From assembly GCA_036245525.1 (NCBI GenBank), contig BTPG01000003.1, positions 137,946,082 to 138,010,081 on the forward strand: a stretch of 64,000 nt of DNA, read 5' to 3'. Below, piece after piece: positions 40,201 to 50,658 of the stretch (position 1 is the first letter of the stretch; each line of letters begins with the position of its first letter). Under the pieces are notes generated by a model. That model was not told where the DNA came from and did no database searches. It was given only the letters and a program-made list of their open reading frames with translations. Origin of the DNA: Semisulcospira habei. Taxonomy: Eukaryota > Mollusca > Gastropoda > Semisulcospiridae. Both the position numbers and the translations under genes were made by a program.

Positions 40201-41640
40201 AGATGTCCAGTAGCTTCATTAAGGCAGTGTTGCCAAGGTGTTGTAACATCTCGTTTGAGATGCTGTCTGGACCTGGAGATTTTTTCTTCTTCAGCTGTTT
40301 GATGGCCATCTTCAGTTCTGGAAGGGTGATGTCCTTCTTCATTGCATCATGGATGTTCACATCTCTTGTTCTCTCTCTTTCTTCCTGTCTGATTTCTTTC
40401 GCAAGCATTCGTGGGACAGTGATGTCACTTTCTTTCGCATAGATCTGTGCAAACATGTTTGCAGCTTTCCTACCAGTCAGTGCTTTCCCTTCTTCTTCCA
40501 AGGTGATCTTCTGTTCCCTGGTGCCCTCATCGTTCAACGCCTTGGTCAGTCTCCACAACTTCGTGGTGTCCCTGTCCATGTTTAGTCTTGCAGTCTTCTC
40601 TCTCCAACTTCTTCTTGTGCACTCCAACTTCATCTTCAGATACTGGGCCTTACTGTGTTGTAGCTTGATGTTGTTTTCTTGGCTGGGGTTGATTTCAGCG
40701 TCTTCTCTGGCCCTAGTGAGGTTGTCATGTGCTTTCTGAAGATCTGCGGTCCAGTATGGGGTGTAGTTTTTCCGGACCCCTCGAGGTATGGATTCCTTGG
40801 CTGCCTTACTGATAATGTCATTAAACTCTCTGACCACATTGTTGATGTTCCTTCCAGACACAGCGAGGTCTTGCATTAGCTCATTTGTTCGGATACTGAA
40901 CAAGCGCCAGTCTGCCTTTCGGTAGTTCCATCTTGGCCGGTGTGGCGAGCTAGCTGCTGTGCATCCTTTTAGGGTTAGGAGGATAGGGCGGTGGTCACTT
41001 CCTCCTAGCTGTGGTCCTACTGTTCTGCTGAGGCACTTATGAACATCTTCAGTGCAAAGCGCCAGGTCTGGTGTAGTGGTGGTGTGCCAGTGGCAAGAGT
41101 AGAAGGTAGGTTGGTCCTCAGGGTCATTGGCAAGTATCAGGTGGTTTTCATCTTGCCACTCCTCAATGTCTTCTCCTCTCTTGTCCAGTGTGTCATATCC
41201 CCAACTCTGGGACTGGCTGTTGAAGTCACCAGTGATGAGGAATCCACTGTCCGGGACCTGGATAGTGTCGAGGGACAGCAACTTATCATTAGGGCAGTAG
41301 TAGTTGACAAGGTCAAGGGTGCTGTCACTGGTGGTTACCTTGACCTGAATGTATTCTGCCTCTTCCATGAATCTCCTGGTTTCGCTGGCATTCAGGTTGT
41401 TTCTAACTAGGGTCATAACCCCCCCTTTCTTCCTCCCTTGGCGATCACTTCGGAAGACCTGATATCCTCTGACCTTAAAGGGTTTCCCTTCTTGCAGGTG
41501 TGTCTCTTGTATACAGCAGATGTTTATGCTGTTTCATGCAGAAAGTGCTCTAGTTCTGTTTTCTTGTTGGTAACCCCTTTAGCATTCCAGTGCATGATGT
41601 TGGCAGTGGGCAGATGTTCACATCTGCACGGGACATAGAC
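37296..41640 (-). mobile_element. Antisense I/Nimbus-like LINE (endonuclease, RT, RNase H)
   Basis: 4.3 kb in EPG5 intron 10, opposite to the gene. On the minus strand it begins at the start of the endonuclease (NIMHWNAKGVTNKKTELEHF near 41590) and ends about 37296 after an AATAAATAAA signal (37312-37321). ORF1 is lacking, so it is 5'-truncated. RNase H within the same polyprotein places it with I-like LINEs; Nimbus from snails is the comparison I know. Confidence 0.85.
37976..41416 (-). CDS. LINE polyprotein: APE endonuclease, RT, RNase H (1,146 codons)
   Basis: The longest open frame in the window. Order of domains: C-terminal two thirds of an APE-type endonuclease (GDFNSQSQSWGYD, GGSDHRPILLTL, residues ~1-155); RT (KSPGPDSISNEML, YRPISLTSCVCKTMERIINK, AAFIDLQKAFDKVW, RQGVPQGGVLSPTLFILFIN, YADDLVLW, ~380-650); RNase H (AYTDGSATDAVQDGGAGVYI, NYRAEVEALVRAA, WIPSHSGIYGNEEADRMA, ~890-1050); and a C-terminal Cys/His motif (YPCGEAEQTAEHILQDC). 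The true start lies upstream: the endonuclease N-terminus sits at 41524-41640 in another frame, separated by a one- or two-base shift near 41535. Apart from that the enzyme boxes look intact. Confidence 0.85.
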   Translation of the reverse strand: MTLVRNNLNASETRRFMEEAEYIQVKVTTSDSTLDLVNYYCPNDKLLSLDTIQVPDSGFLITGDFNSQSQSWGYDTLDKRGEDIEEWQDENHLILANDPEDQPTFYSCHWHTTTTPDLALCTEDVHKCLSRTVGPQLGGSDHRPILLTLKGCTAASSPHRPRWNYRKADWRLFSIRTNELMQDLAVSGRNINNVVREFNDIISKAAKESIPRGVRKNYTPYWTADLQKAHDNLTRAREDAEINPSQENNIKLQHSKAQYLKMKLECTRRSWREKTARLNMDRDTTKLWRLTKALNDEGTREQKITLEEEGKALTGRKAANMFAQIYAKESDITVPRMLAKEIRQEERERTRDVNIHDAMKKDITLPELKMAIKQLKKKKSPGPDSISNEMLQHLGNTALMKLLDIFNHSWRGGQVPQCWKEARMIPILKKGKNKSKALSYRPISLTSCVCKTMERIINKRLQWYLDSESIIVPEQAGFRSYKSTEDQTTHLAQVIEDAFQDQKVTLAAFIDLQKAFDKVWKDGLLVKLLRSGIQGNMYRWTKSYLHNRRARVTVDGYCGQKVLLRQGVPQGGVLSPTLFILFINDLVPELPKGVHAALYADDLVLWCTEEYATTATYRMQLALDRLTDWTNNWCVTINTEKSSATLFSLSNKAKAGNLTLGNTPLRYEDQQTYLGVTLDKRLTWKPHIWNAEAKARRKLNIMRKLAGTQWGANEKILKNVYQGTVRPHLEYGSNAWLTAAQSHQQTIDRVQNQALRIITGTMRSTPIEKMEETTGIPPLRMRRDCKALIQSTKVKSSKDHPMNARMKQPTSGRLKRSSFVKETRALQRKHQAKLPAQVEALNPASDLPPWESKPENITISSTVPYITTRDEHSTVSKKALTLAMLEEKYPQEAWIRAYTDGSATDAVQDGGAGVYIQYPNGKWQAEAIPTGLHCTNYRAEVEALVRAANTLSGTGDPDAQIVFLTDAMSVLEAATASKLPRLQEALQNIKCTRLVLQWIPSHSGIYGNEEADRMAKVGAEKEQDENGVSFTEMKTIIKSVYRPPQRPLDSYHQLSRQEQVTIFRLRTGHNRLNFHLHRRFHLVPSPLYPCGEAEQTAEHILQDCGNHQPLREEIWPKPATLQEKLYGPVEALQKTTDFILRAKLQV

Positions 41641-44600
41641 GACCCCGCCCTCCACGAGTCGCCTGCTGCCTTGCAGGCCTGGCCGCTTGGCTGCGGAAAG
41701 GCTAAGGGAGGAAACCCCTGACATCAAAGCCCCCGTGTCTCCGGGGAAGGCTTTTGAGCCAGAGACTAGGACAAGGACAGTCTGATATAAAACCTACGAC
41801 CCGAGGACCTCGATGCCATCGTCCCAGCTTGCTAGGCCATGGCAGATGAACCAAGGGTTTAAAGGGTGGGGCCAGTACTGCGCACACTGCACTCCACCAA
41901 AAAGCTCCACCGCGCAGGCTTTAGGAAACGTCCACGGACCATGACACTGACCATTCCAAGTCCTGTAGCGACGGGCGAGGGGCGAAACGGCAGGTGAAAG
42001 ATGTCACTGGAAGCCGCAGTCTCAAACCTGCATGCAGGCGGTTCAGGATATTGGTCGCCTGATGTTGACCTGGGGATGACAACATCACTCGGCACACCCT
42101 GAACGACCAAGCAGCCTTCTCTAGGGACAGCACTGCTTGCTCCACACGGAGAGGGGCCTAGAAAAGGTGGCCTAACCAAAGCTCGTCCCCTCGCAACCCC
42201 AGTTGGCTAGCCGCGGTCAACGGGCATCTTCTCCTGCGGTCAAAAAACAAGAAAGAATAACGGATCCACTCTCATGACGACCACGACCGGACTCAACGTA
42301 GCATGCTGGAACGTCCGAACCATGCTCGACAAAGCAGACAGCGGACGCCCTGAACGTCGCTCCGCCCTCATTGCCCATGAATTGCGGAGGTTAAACATCG
42401 ACATCGCCGCGCTCAGCGAAGTACGCCTTCCGGACGAAGGCAGCCTCCAAGAACTTGGTGCTGGGTACACCTTCTACTGGTCAGGCAGGCCTGCATCAGA
42501 AAGACGGCTCTCAGGCGTGGGTTTCATGGTCAAGACATCCATTGCGACTAAGCTGGAAAACCTACCAACGGGCCACTCAGACCGCATCATGTCCATGCGC
42601 CTCCCACTGAGACACCAGCAACACGTCACCCTTCTCAGTGTGTACTCCCCAACCCTCCTGGCAGAGCCTGCTGAAAAGGACAAGTTTTACACTGACTTGC
42701 GCAGCCTCCTACAGAGTACCCCTGCAGACGACAAAGTCATCATCCTTGGCGACTTGAAGCCTGGAAAGGAGTCCTCGGCAAGCATGGCGTGGGGAACTGC
42801 AATGACAATGGCCGCCTACTGTTGGAGTTCTGTGCGGAGCAGCAACTGGTCATCACCAACACTACTTTTCAGCAAAAGGACAGTCGAAAGACCACCTGGA
42901 TGCATCCTCGCTCCAAACACTAGCACCTTATCGACTATGTCCTAGTGCGTCAGAGGGACCGCAGTGACGTCCTCCTCACCAGAGTGATGCCCAGCGCAGA
43001 GTGCCACACTGACCACCGCCTTGTCCGCTGCAAACTCAGGCTCCACTTCAAGCCAAAACCCAAGAAATGGGGGCCCCCCAAGAAAAAGCTTGATGTTGCC
43101 AGCCTTCAGCGTGACGATGTGAAAGCTGCCTTTCAGACAGATTTACAGCGCAGGCTCAAAGACACAGCGGACCCAGTAGACTCCTCCCCTGAAACACTTT
43201 GGGAACAACTGAAAACTGCTATTGCAAAATCCTCTGCAGAAGTCTTGGGTTTCGCCAGAAAGAAGAACAAAGACTGGTTTGACGAAAACGATGTAGAGAT
43301 CCAGGAACACCTAGCAAAAAAAAGAGCCGCCCATCAGGCCCACCTAGCCCAGCCTTCCTGCCCTGTGAAGAAGTCTGCCTTCCGCCTCGTCTGCAGCAGT
43401 CTCCAGCGCAAGCTCAGAGATCTCCAGAATGAGTGGTGGACCAGACTTGCACAGAGGACCCAGCTTTGCGCTGACAATGGTGACTACAGGGGCTTCTACG
43501 AAGCACTGAAAGCAGTGTATGGCCCCAGGCACCTGGTACAAAGTCCCCTGCGAAGCGCGAATGGCCAGGCACTCCTCACAGATAATACCTCCATCTTGAA
43601 CCGCTGGTCGGAATACTTTCAGAGCCTCTTCAGCGCTGAGCGCACTGTTCAAGAAGCAGTCGTCCTACAAATCCCACACCTCCCAGTAAAGGTTGAATTG
43701 GACGAACCGCCCACCGCTGAAGAGACCCTCACAGCCATCCACCAGCTCAAGAGTGGCAAAGCAGCAGGCATTGATGGAATACCGCCAGAGATCTGGAAAC
43801 ATGGAGGCACAGCACTGCACAACAAGCTCCATGACCTCTTTCTCTGCTGCTGGGAGGAAGGAACACTACCAAAAGATCTCCGTGATGCAGTCGTTATCAC
43901 CCTGTACAAGAACAAAGGCGAGAAGTCTGACTGTTCCAATTATCGGGGAATTACCCTGCTGTCCATTGCTGGGAAAATCCTTGCAAGGCTGCTCCTGAAT
44001 CGGCTGGTACCTGCCATCGCTGAAGACCAACTCCCAGAGGGCCAGTGTGGCTTCAGAGCAAACAGGAGCACCACCGATATGGTCTTTGTGCTGAGACAGC
44101 TACAGGAGAAGTGCCGCGAGCAGAACAAAGGGCTGTACGTAACATTTGTCGACCTAACAAAAGCGTTCGACACTGTGAGCAGGCAAGGCATGTGGCAGAT
44201 CCTAGAGCGACTTGGCTGTCCCCCAAAGTTCCTCAACATGATTGTCCAGCTACACGAGGACCAGCAAGGCCAGGTCAGACTCAACAATGACCTCTCAGAA
44301 CCATTCCCTATTCTCAACGGCGTAAAGCAGGGCTGCGTGCTGGCACCGACCCTCTTCACCATCTTTTTTAGCATGATGTTGAAGCAGGCCACAGTGGACC
44401 TCGATGATGACGATGCAGTGTACATCAGGTATCGTCTCGATGGCAGCCTGTTCAACCTCAGATGACTGCAGGCCCACACAAAAACCCTAGACCAACTGAT
44501 TCGTGAGCTGCTTTTTGCTGATGATGCTGCCCTCGTTGCACACACAGAGAGAGCCCTGCAGCGCATCACGTCTTGCTTCGCAGATGCTGCCCAGCTCTTT

Positions 44601-45590
44601 GGACTCGAGGTCAGTCTGAAAAAGACAGAGGTCCTCCATCAGCCGGCACCCAAGACAGTGTATCGCCCTCCTCACATCACCATTGGCGAGTCTGAACTAA
44701 AGTCAGTGCACCAGTTTACTTACCTTGGCTGCATTATCACGTCGGACGCCAAGCTGGACAAGGAGCTTGACAGCAGGCTGGCAAAAGCGAACAGCGCTTT
44801 CGGGCGACTTTTCAAGCGGGTGTGGCACAATCAACAGCTGAAAACAGGCACCAAGATCAGCGTGTACAGAGCTGTGGTCCTCACCACCCTGCTGTATGGT
44901 TCCGAGTCCTGGGCCCTCTACCGCAGCCAACTACGACTCCTCGAACGCTTCCACCAGCGCTGCCTGCGTACCATCCTGGGCATTCACTGGAGTGGCTATG
45001 TCACCAACGTCGAGGTCCTTGAACAGGCTGAAACTGTGAGCATCGAGGCTTTGCTGCTGCGGACACAGCTCCGCTGGGCGGGGCATGTCTCCAGGATGGA
45101 GGATCATCGCCTACCAAAGATCACCCTGTTCGGCGAGCTTGCTACTGGACACCGTGACAGAGGGGCACCAAAGAAGAGATACAAAGACTGTCTCAAGAAG
45201 TCACTTAGTGCCTGCCAAATCGACCACCACCAGTGGTCTTCGCTTGCTGCGGACCGTGACACCTGGCGCTCCACCATTTACAAGGCAGCTGTCTCCTTTG
45301 AGGACTCTCACAGAGCTAGCCTTAAAGACAAGCGGCTCAGGAGAAAAAACAGAGATGCCGCAGCTCAGAACCCTGGCCATACCTTCCCCTGCAGCCACTG
45401 CGGTCGAACCTGCCTGTCTCGGATTGGCCTCCGCAGCCACGAACAAGCCTGCAGACGTCGTGGGCAACTCCTATAAAATCTTCGTTCGCGAAGTCAAGCC
45501 AAGCATGATGTTCACATTGGCTTTTTCTTTGTCTCTGGTCTTGTTTTTTCGCTGGCCAGTCGCTCTACTAAATGATGTCTGTCAAGAGGT
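41640..45590 (+). mobile_element. Sense LINE (APE endonuclease + RT), clade uncertain
   Basis: About 4 kb in EPG5 intron 10, same strand as the gene. A GC-rich leader (about 41640-42273) precedes a coding region 42274-45476 with no RNase H. The protein style (CWNVRTMLDKAD, DIAALSEVRLPDEG, QCGFRANRSTTDMVF, FVDLTKAFDTVSR) resembles elements often labelled RTE- or jockey-like; I cannot fix the clade by eye. Its 5' end abuts the 5' end of the antisense LINE head-to-head. The exact 3' end is uncertain. Confidence 0.8.
42274..45476 (+). pseudogene. LINE endonuclease-RT protein, three lesions
   Basis: Starts at ATG 42274. Endonuclease: CWNVRTMLDKADSGRPERRS, DIAALSEVRLPDE, VIILGDL; a short deletion at about 42755 removes the GDFNARVG-type segment and shifts the frame. 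The frame 42945-44465 holds the end of the endonuclease (CHTDHRLVRCKLRL) and RT (SGKAAGIDGIPPEIWKHGG, YRGITLLSIAGKILARLLLN, FVDLTKAFDTVSRQGMWQIL, GVKQGCVLAPTLFTIFFSMM). A TGA at 44463 (likely from CGA) interrupts before ELLFADDAALVAH. The C-terminal part (44658-45476) ends in a C2H2-like finger, FPCSHCGRTCLSRIGLRSHE. Confidence 0.85.
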
Positions 45591-45679
45591 AGCATTTTTA
45601 GATTTTGCAAATTTTTGGTCAGTAGAAAGGGCTGGATCAGGCAGGATCTGCTTTACTTCGATGCAAGGAGTTTAGCCTC

Positions 45680-46255
45680 TTCAAGTGTATGTCATCTCTG
45701 CCATCCCATATGGTGGAGGCATAATCGATGTGACATGGGCATTGTAGAATAGTTTGCAAGCGTCGACATCAATAAGATATTTTAGCTTAGACAGCATTAA
45801 CATATTCTTGAACACAGTTTTACAGACAACATTGATGTGAGATTGCCATTTCATCTGGTTATCAACAATAACTCCAAGTAGACGATGTTTCAGTTACCTG
45901 CGTAATGGTGTGGTCTTGGATATCCAGGCTGAGTGTAAGAGGCATGAGCTGATGCTTCTGACGGGTTGCTATCATCATACATTTGGTTTTGGCGGGATTA
46001 AGGATCATTGCATTGTTTTCACACCATTTGGAAATTTTGCTCAGTCCCTGTTGCAAATGACCATTTAAAGACTCGAGACACTTATCGGGTGTGTGGATTG
46101 TTGCATCAAAGGCAAACAATTAAGTCACATGCAATTCTGCTGCTCGTGACATGTAGTGGCAGGTCATTGATAAATATGCAAGAGGGAAGAGGCCACAGGA
46201 CAGAGCTCTGCGGCACTCCTCTTGTTACTAAACCACTTGAAGATTAAGATCCATT
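45680..46255 (-). pseudogene. Antisense LINE RT fragment
   Basis: Minus-strand pieces TRGVPQSSVLWPLPSCIFIN-DLPLHV (normally RGVPQGSVLGP) and a frame 45862-46119: DATIHTPDKCLESLNGHLQQ, SKWCENNAMILNPAKTKCMM. This is the RT palm-thumb region of a third LINE family. No 5' part or clear ends. Confidence 0.7.
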
Positions 46256-46297
46256 GATCCGGAGAGAAAGAGAGAGAGAGTGAGATGAAATTTTTTA

Positions 46298-46969
46298 TTA
46301 ACCTTTTGACGACGGAACACACATATGTGTGCCCCAAGCAAAGCTCCGTTGCCGACGGGACGCACACATATGTGCGCTGGCCTAGTTTCCCATTGCCAAT
46401 ACCCGCAGTATGGTCTAAGGGAAGCAATCTACTATAATATGTCAAGCACTCATTTCTTTACTTGTAGAGTGACTTTTCTTGTTTGTATGGGCTGAAACCA
46501 AAGAATCAGAAGCTCTAATACAAAACGTCCCCATGTGCAAAAAAAAATGGCGGATTTTGGTGTAAAAACTTTTATTTGTGAAGAAACTTTTCTGTTGTGC
46601 CTTTCTTTCTGGATTATTTACTGGTGACACACTAGAATATGTCTCTGGAATGCTAGGTGAGTTGTAATTTTCACACTCTGGCTAACTAATACACTAACAG
46701 CATGTTCAGTTTTAGAACCCAGTGTGAAACTGTTTTTGATTTTTGGCTTCTTACCCCATCTTCTTTACACACCTGTAAAATCTTAACATTACAAAATATT
46801 TTCTTCAGCATAGTGTCTACGAGTTCACCTTGAATTGCTTTTTCCACTGATACCAAATATGTTGGGGTATGATAAGATTTGTACAACAGACAAGGCCAAT
46901 GAAATTTGTCAAAATTACTACGGTAGCAGGGAAAAATCTAGCTGGCAGACTACGGTGGCAAAAGGTTAA
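46298..46969. mobile_element. TTAA-flanked piggyBac-like element, non-autonomous
   Basis: 672 bp from TTAACCTTTTGACGACGGAA to (inverted) TTAACCTTTTGCCACCGTAG, with TTAA at both outer ends. Near the left end two copies of an ACACATATGTG palindrome (GACGGAACACACATATGTGT, GACGGGACGCACACATATGT). No transposase frame recognised inside. Confidence 0.6.
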
Positions 46970-47028
46970 AGTATAACAATTATGCACAATTTTGTGTACA
47001 TGCTGCCTGGTTAACTTTTAAAATGCAT

Positions 47029-47394
47029 TCATTGAAACATCTTGTGGAATTGCGCAAACGTAAAATAATAGTTTACAACAAGATTGAGTGTATGCAGAAC
47101 TTTTAGAGAGTAGAAATAGTTGTTTATGCGAGGCTCCCCCTTCAGCTGGTTGTCTACTAACTCTGACACTCTATAGTCGATTTTTGATGAGTCGGTAGAA
47201 AAAGTTTGAAACGGAGTTGATGTTTCTGATGTTAGCAGCATGCATTTAGTTTTGAAAGGGCTGATTAGCATGAGGCTTTTATACGTACACCATAGTGAAA
47301 TATCATCAATGCTTTGTGGCAATAATCTATTAGCCATTGATTCATTTGCTTCAGAAACGTGCAGTTTTGAGGGAGAGGGAGAGAATTCACTCAT
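47029..47394 (-). pseudogene. Decayed antisense RT fragment
   Basis: 121-codon minus-strand frame with DDISLWCTYKSLMLISPFKT, KCMLLTSETSTPFQTF and ELVDNQLKGEPRINN. The pattern WC-x-N-x-M-x-x-N-P-x-KTKCM followed by VDNQL-W-x-HI is that of the RT thumb in the LINE group seen at 45680-46255. Strongly diverged. Confidence 0.5.
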
Positions 47395-47606
47395 CAGTGA
47401 AACTTTATTTTATAATGGTAGAGGTGTCACACAATCGCAGAATACAACATTTAGTGCACATGCCTTTGAGGACAATTAAGAAAATAATCAATGATGTATA
47501 AGAACAAATAATGTGAAGGAAAAACATTATTTTCAGGAAAAATAATCAGTGGTGCATAACAGCCTCATGTGTCAAAATTGTTATTGCCATTGAGGAAAGA
47601 AAGAGC

Positions 47607-47646
<40 letters not shown>

Positions 47647-48014
47647 GGAGTATAGTAGTAGTAGTATGAGTGTTAGCATTCATGTGTGAGGCTGAGTGGT
47701 GTGAAACACTGACATTTGTGGTTGCAGGTATGCCGAAAGAAAATACTGGTATGACCTAAAATTACTGTTAAAATACCGGTATGGAATTTTGTACTGTTAT
47801 GCAACTCTGTTAACTAGGCTCACACAGAGCTATTACATTTCAGATATTTGGTGGGAAGGGTCAGGGAACTTTTTTGTTAACCCCTTTGTGCATGCAGCCA
47901 CTAATACTGAAACCCTATACTGCATGCAGTCACCGTTACTGTTAACAAAACTAGTGGCCATATGCACAGTAGTGTTGGTTGCTTGGACAACAATGAGATT
48001 ACCTTTTCTTGCAG
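47395..48014 (+). other. End of intron 10
   Basis: A (GA)n run at 47608-47642 and a short (TAG)n at 47652-47664. Near 47879-47990, GTTAACCCCTTTGTGCATGC and ACTGCATGCAGTCACC suggest one more TTAA-type repeat family, related to sequence near 51815 and 52505. Otherwise nothing recognised. Confidence 0.5.
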
Positions 48015-48265
48015 ATGGCATCGTACGTCAGCCAGCAAAGTTCTCGTGAGCAGCAATTCAGCAACTGGGTCTGGAGTCTCGCCCTCCGCCTGAAGCTTCA
48101 CCGGGAGAGCGTGATAATCCACTCTAAGGCTGCTGAGTCGCAGGCATTCTCTCCACTGAATCTGGATGAACGGGACCCGATCTTGCTTCCCATGTTGTTG
48201 GCTGCAGAAGCCAAGCACCCACTGGCGTGTTTCCTGGTGCCGTCCATGTCAGTGTATGGTCATGA
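48015..48265 (+). CDS. EPG5: EPG5 exon 11
   Basis: Acceptor CCTTTTCTTGCAG ends at 48014; donor ATGA|GTAAGT at 48266. Phase 0 in, phase 2 out. It encodes MASYVSQQSSREQQFSNWVW and SLALRLKLHRESV, then LLPMLLAAEAKHPLACFLVP; the vertebrate match is SFNQWAWNLILRLKLHRND. The upstream intron 10 is 17.5 kb. Confidence 0.94.
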
Positions 48266-48444
48266 GTAAGTTTTAAATCTTGTTTCTTTTGTTTGGGTAT
48301 TACTATTAGTAGAAAAGTCACAATATCTAGGATTTCATACTTTGTGAATTAGACTTGCAGTTGGCGTGTCATTCACTTTATATCATGTTGGGTGAACATC
48401 TTCACTGCCAGTGGTCACAGATTGAGTTTCTGAAATCTTGTTAG

Positions 48445-48617
48445 TTGAACCCTTTTAGCCCCAAGGTCCCATTTGTCAATTTGGAGGTGTTGCCTAACGA
48501 CTATGTACCAGTTGTAGGAGATGGATTAATCATGATAGGCGCCAAGCTCATCTGGCACTACCCTTTATCATGATCAATCCGTCTCCTACTGCAGGGTCCC
48601 GGGGCTAAAAGGGTTAA
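48445..48617. repeat. Hairpin repeat, family 1
   Basis: TTGAACCCTTTTAGCCCCAA at the left, GGGGCTAAAAGGGTTAA at the right. Most of the left arm of the palindrome is deleted; the right arm CGCCAAGCTCATCTGGCACT remains. Confidence 0.8.
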
Positions 48618-48760
48618 CATCAAAGAGCCCCAGCTTTCCTGGGATCATGTTGGCAAGAGGCACAGATCCGCATGAGACCCCACATCTGCTCATGAGGATC
48701 TGCATCTCTTGCAGCTGGATCAAGTTCCTTTTTTTCTCAGCAGTGAAGGGTTTAATAAAA
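48614..48760. repeat. Hairpin repeat, family 3, sharing the TTAA of its neighbour
   Basis: Starts at the TTAA that ends the family 1 copy. Core CAGATCCGCATGAGACCCCA and CTGCTCATGAGGATCTG; right end CAGCAGTGAAGGGTTTAA. Confidence 0.65.
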
Positions 48761-48926
48761 GAGAGTCTGTGCAATGATCTTTTGTCTGTGTGTTGTGTTT
48801 GGGTTGTCCGTCTTGTCTGCTGTAAAATTTAGTGTTTCCTTGTTGCAGCTGCTTTGTATTTTGAGTAGACTTTTCTGAATCTACAATCTCCTAAACATAT
48901 GGATTGGTGTGGAATTAAAAAAAAAT

Positions 48927-49149
48927 TTAACCCTATCATTCGGAATACATCAGTGTGTGAAATACGTTTGACTAAAATAGTTTAAGGGTAGTGCCAGAAT
49001 AGTTTGGCGCCTCTAGGCGCCAAACTATTCTGGCACCACCCTTGAATTGCAGCCATTTGTCTATATCCTTATCTGTAAGTACTATAATGTAGCTTGCATA
49101 GGGCAGTGTACAAATTTGAATCTTTTAGCCTCAGTATGATATGGGTTAA
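48927..49149. repeat. Hairpin repeat, family 1 variant (TTAA to TTAA)
   Basis: TTAACCCTATCATTCGGAAT at the left, CAGTATGATATGGGTTAA at the right. The palindrome is AGGGTAGTGCCAGAATAGTT-TGGCGCC and its complement. The outer ends differ from the main family 1. Confidence 0.8.
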
Positions 49150-49312
49150 CCTGTACAGTCGAGAAAAATTGAACAGCACCCAACTACAAGAAGTATAGAT
49201 CCTCATGAGCTGCCGCAGTTATGTTCCTTTGATGGCTGGGGATTTTTCACGTCGAATTAAAAAAAAGATTTTTAAAAACGCAATCTGCAGTACACTGGCA
49301 GTGAACTAATTT
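49146..49312. repeat. Hairpin repeat, family 3
   Basis: Shares its TTAA with the preceding element: TTAACCTGTACAGTCGAGAA, AGATCCTCATGAGCTGCCGC, and a right end CACTGGCAGTGAACTAA. The right hairpin arm is lost. It shows the uninterrupted site CGTCGAATTAAAAAAAAG corresponding to the family 2 insertion point at 17169. Confidence 0.65.
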
Positions 49313-49362
49313 CAGTTGTCTCAGACACTGTCACAAACTTGGTTGTGTGGTTTGTGTTTCAG

Positions 49363-49503
49363 GTTAACGTACATCATGGGTGGGGGTCTGAACATGCTGA
49401 TGTCTCTAGCGGCATCCAGTCAGTTTTCAGCTGTCATCCACATTTTAGGCTGCATCACGCCTCACTGCCTGGAAAAACCTAACTACCTGCTGGAGAGCGA
49501 AAC
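49363..49503 (+). CDS. EPG5: EPG5 exon 12
   Basis: Acceptor TTTGTGTTTCAG ends at 49362; donor AAC|GTAAGT at 49504. Phase 2 in and out. It encodes LTYIMGGGLNMLMSLAASSQ and FSAVIHILGCITPHCLEKPN; the vertebrate match is GIPLLGVLVQSRYLRTVVHV. Confidence 0.9.
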
Positions 49504-49753
49504 GTAAGTCAAGAACTGAATCATAGATATTGTTTCCTCATATTGATCCTAGCCATTTTATATTACTAACAAGGAAAATACCTTCCTCCTGTTTCAGTTA
49601 TTTCTTTGCATTTTGCATGCTTGACGGTCACCTGTTTGGTCTCAGTTTTGTTGTAGGGCTAGCACGAGATTTCAGACCCATCCCCTGGGATAGGGTTGAA
49701 GGCTTGTGATAATCTCACAGCAGATCTGCAAGGTGTGTTGTTTCACTCTTCAG

Positions 49754-49874
49754 GTTCCAGAAAATTCTGCAAATGGTGCTGGCGGCTGATGAGAACGTTT
49801 TGCGAGTGACCAAAATGGTCCTAGGAGCGGAGTTTCCAGGCACGGTCACACGACAGTTCACACAGATGTTACAG
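49754..49874 (+). CDS. EPG5: EPG5 exon 13
   Basis: Acceptor TTCACTCTTCAG ends at 49753; donor CAG|GTAATA at 49875. Phase 2 in, phase 0 out. It encodes FQKILQMVLAADENVLRVTK and GAEFPGTVTRQFTQMLQ; helical, with the same FL-LHLDSGVPQGVTQQV style seen in vertebrates. Confidence 0.88.
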
Positions 49875-50507
49875 GTAATATTAATATTATTTTAAGGTGT
49901 ACTCGTAAAAAAGCAGTGGTACACCAGAACATGTTTTGTGCGACTGCCTTTATGAGAGATCATATATCGTTAAAGACCATGGTTTAGGTTACTGTAACCA
50001 CCAGATGATGGTCTTTAGTGATTGTTGACATTTTTAACCTTCAAGACTTTGTTTGAGTGAGCACCTGTCGATATGACCATTTTTTCTTGCAAAAAAAGTG
50101 ATTGCTCAAGACAGGTTCTACTGTATCTTGTGTGCACCAATAGCGACAGCAAAAGCAGGCATCAAGTTCATCATGACTGTAGACGAAAGAAAGGAGCAAA
50201 GCAGCTACAGAAAAATGGATGTGCAGTTGTCGAGGAATAGGTATACATAGCGTGGCTTTGAATCACAGAAGGATCAGCTGTGATAATAAAAGGGTAGTGC
50301 TAGATTAACTTGGCACCTGGGAAGGTGCTAAGCTTATCTGGCACCACCCATGAACTGTCATGGCCAATCCATCTGCTACAGATAGTGCATTCCTTATGGA
50401 TGCCTTCTGAAATTGTGGAAATCATGATTAGATGTGAATTAGTGTAAACGTGACATGAAAATGTACTAGTTTATCCTGATGCAAGATGCTGATGTGTGCA
50501 TACACGT

Positions 50508-50542
<35 letters not shown>

Positions 50543-50658
50543 TTAACTCATTTGAGACGTGCTGCCTCCGGATATGCGGCTTAAGCCGCCTATCCTGAGG
50601 TGGCATGTCTTGAATGAGTTAATATCTTTATCATGTGATCATCTGATTTCTCCTGCAG
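49875..50658 (+). other. Intron 13 with small repeats
   Basis: A decayed family 1 palindrome at 50285-50365 (AAGGGTAGTGCTAGATTAAC, TTATCTGGCACCACCC). An (AC)n run at 50511-50530. A complete family 4 element at 50543-50622 is listed separately. Otherwise unremarkable. Confidence 0.6.
50543..50622. repeat. Hairpin repeat, family 4 (complete, TTAA to TTAA)
   Basis: 80 bp: TTAACTCATTTGAGACGTGC, CCGGATATGCGGCTTAAGCC (centre), then GGCATGTCTTGAATGAGTTAA. TTAA at both ends and a near-perfect palindrome. Confidence 0.85.
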
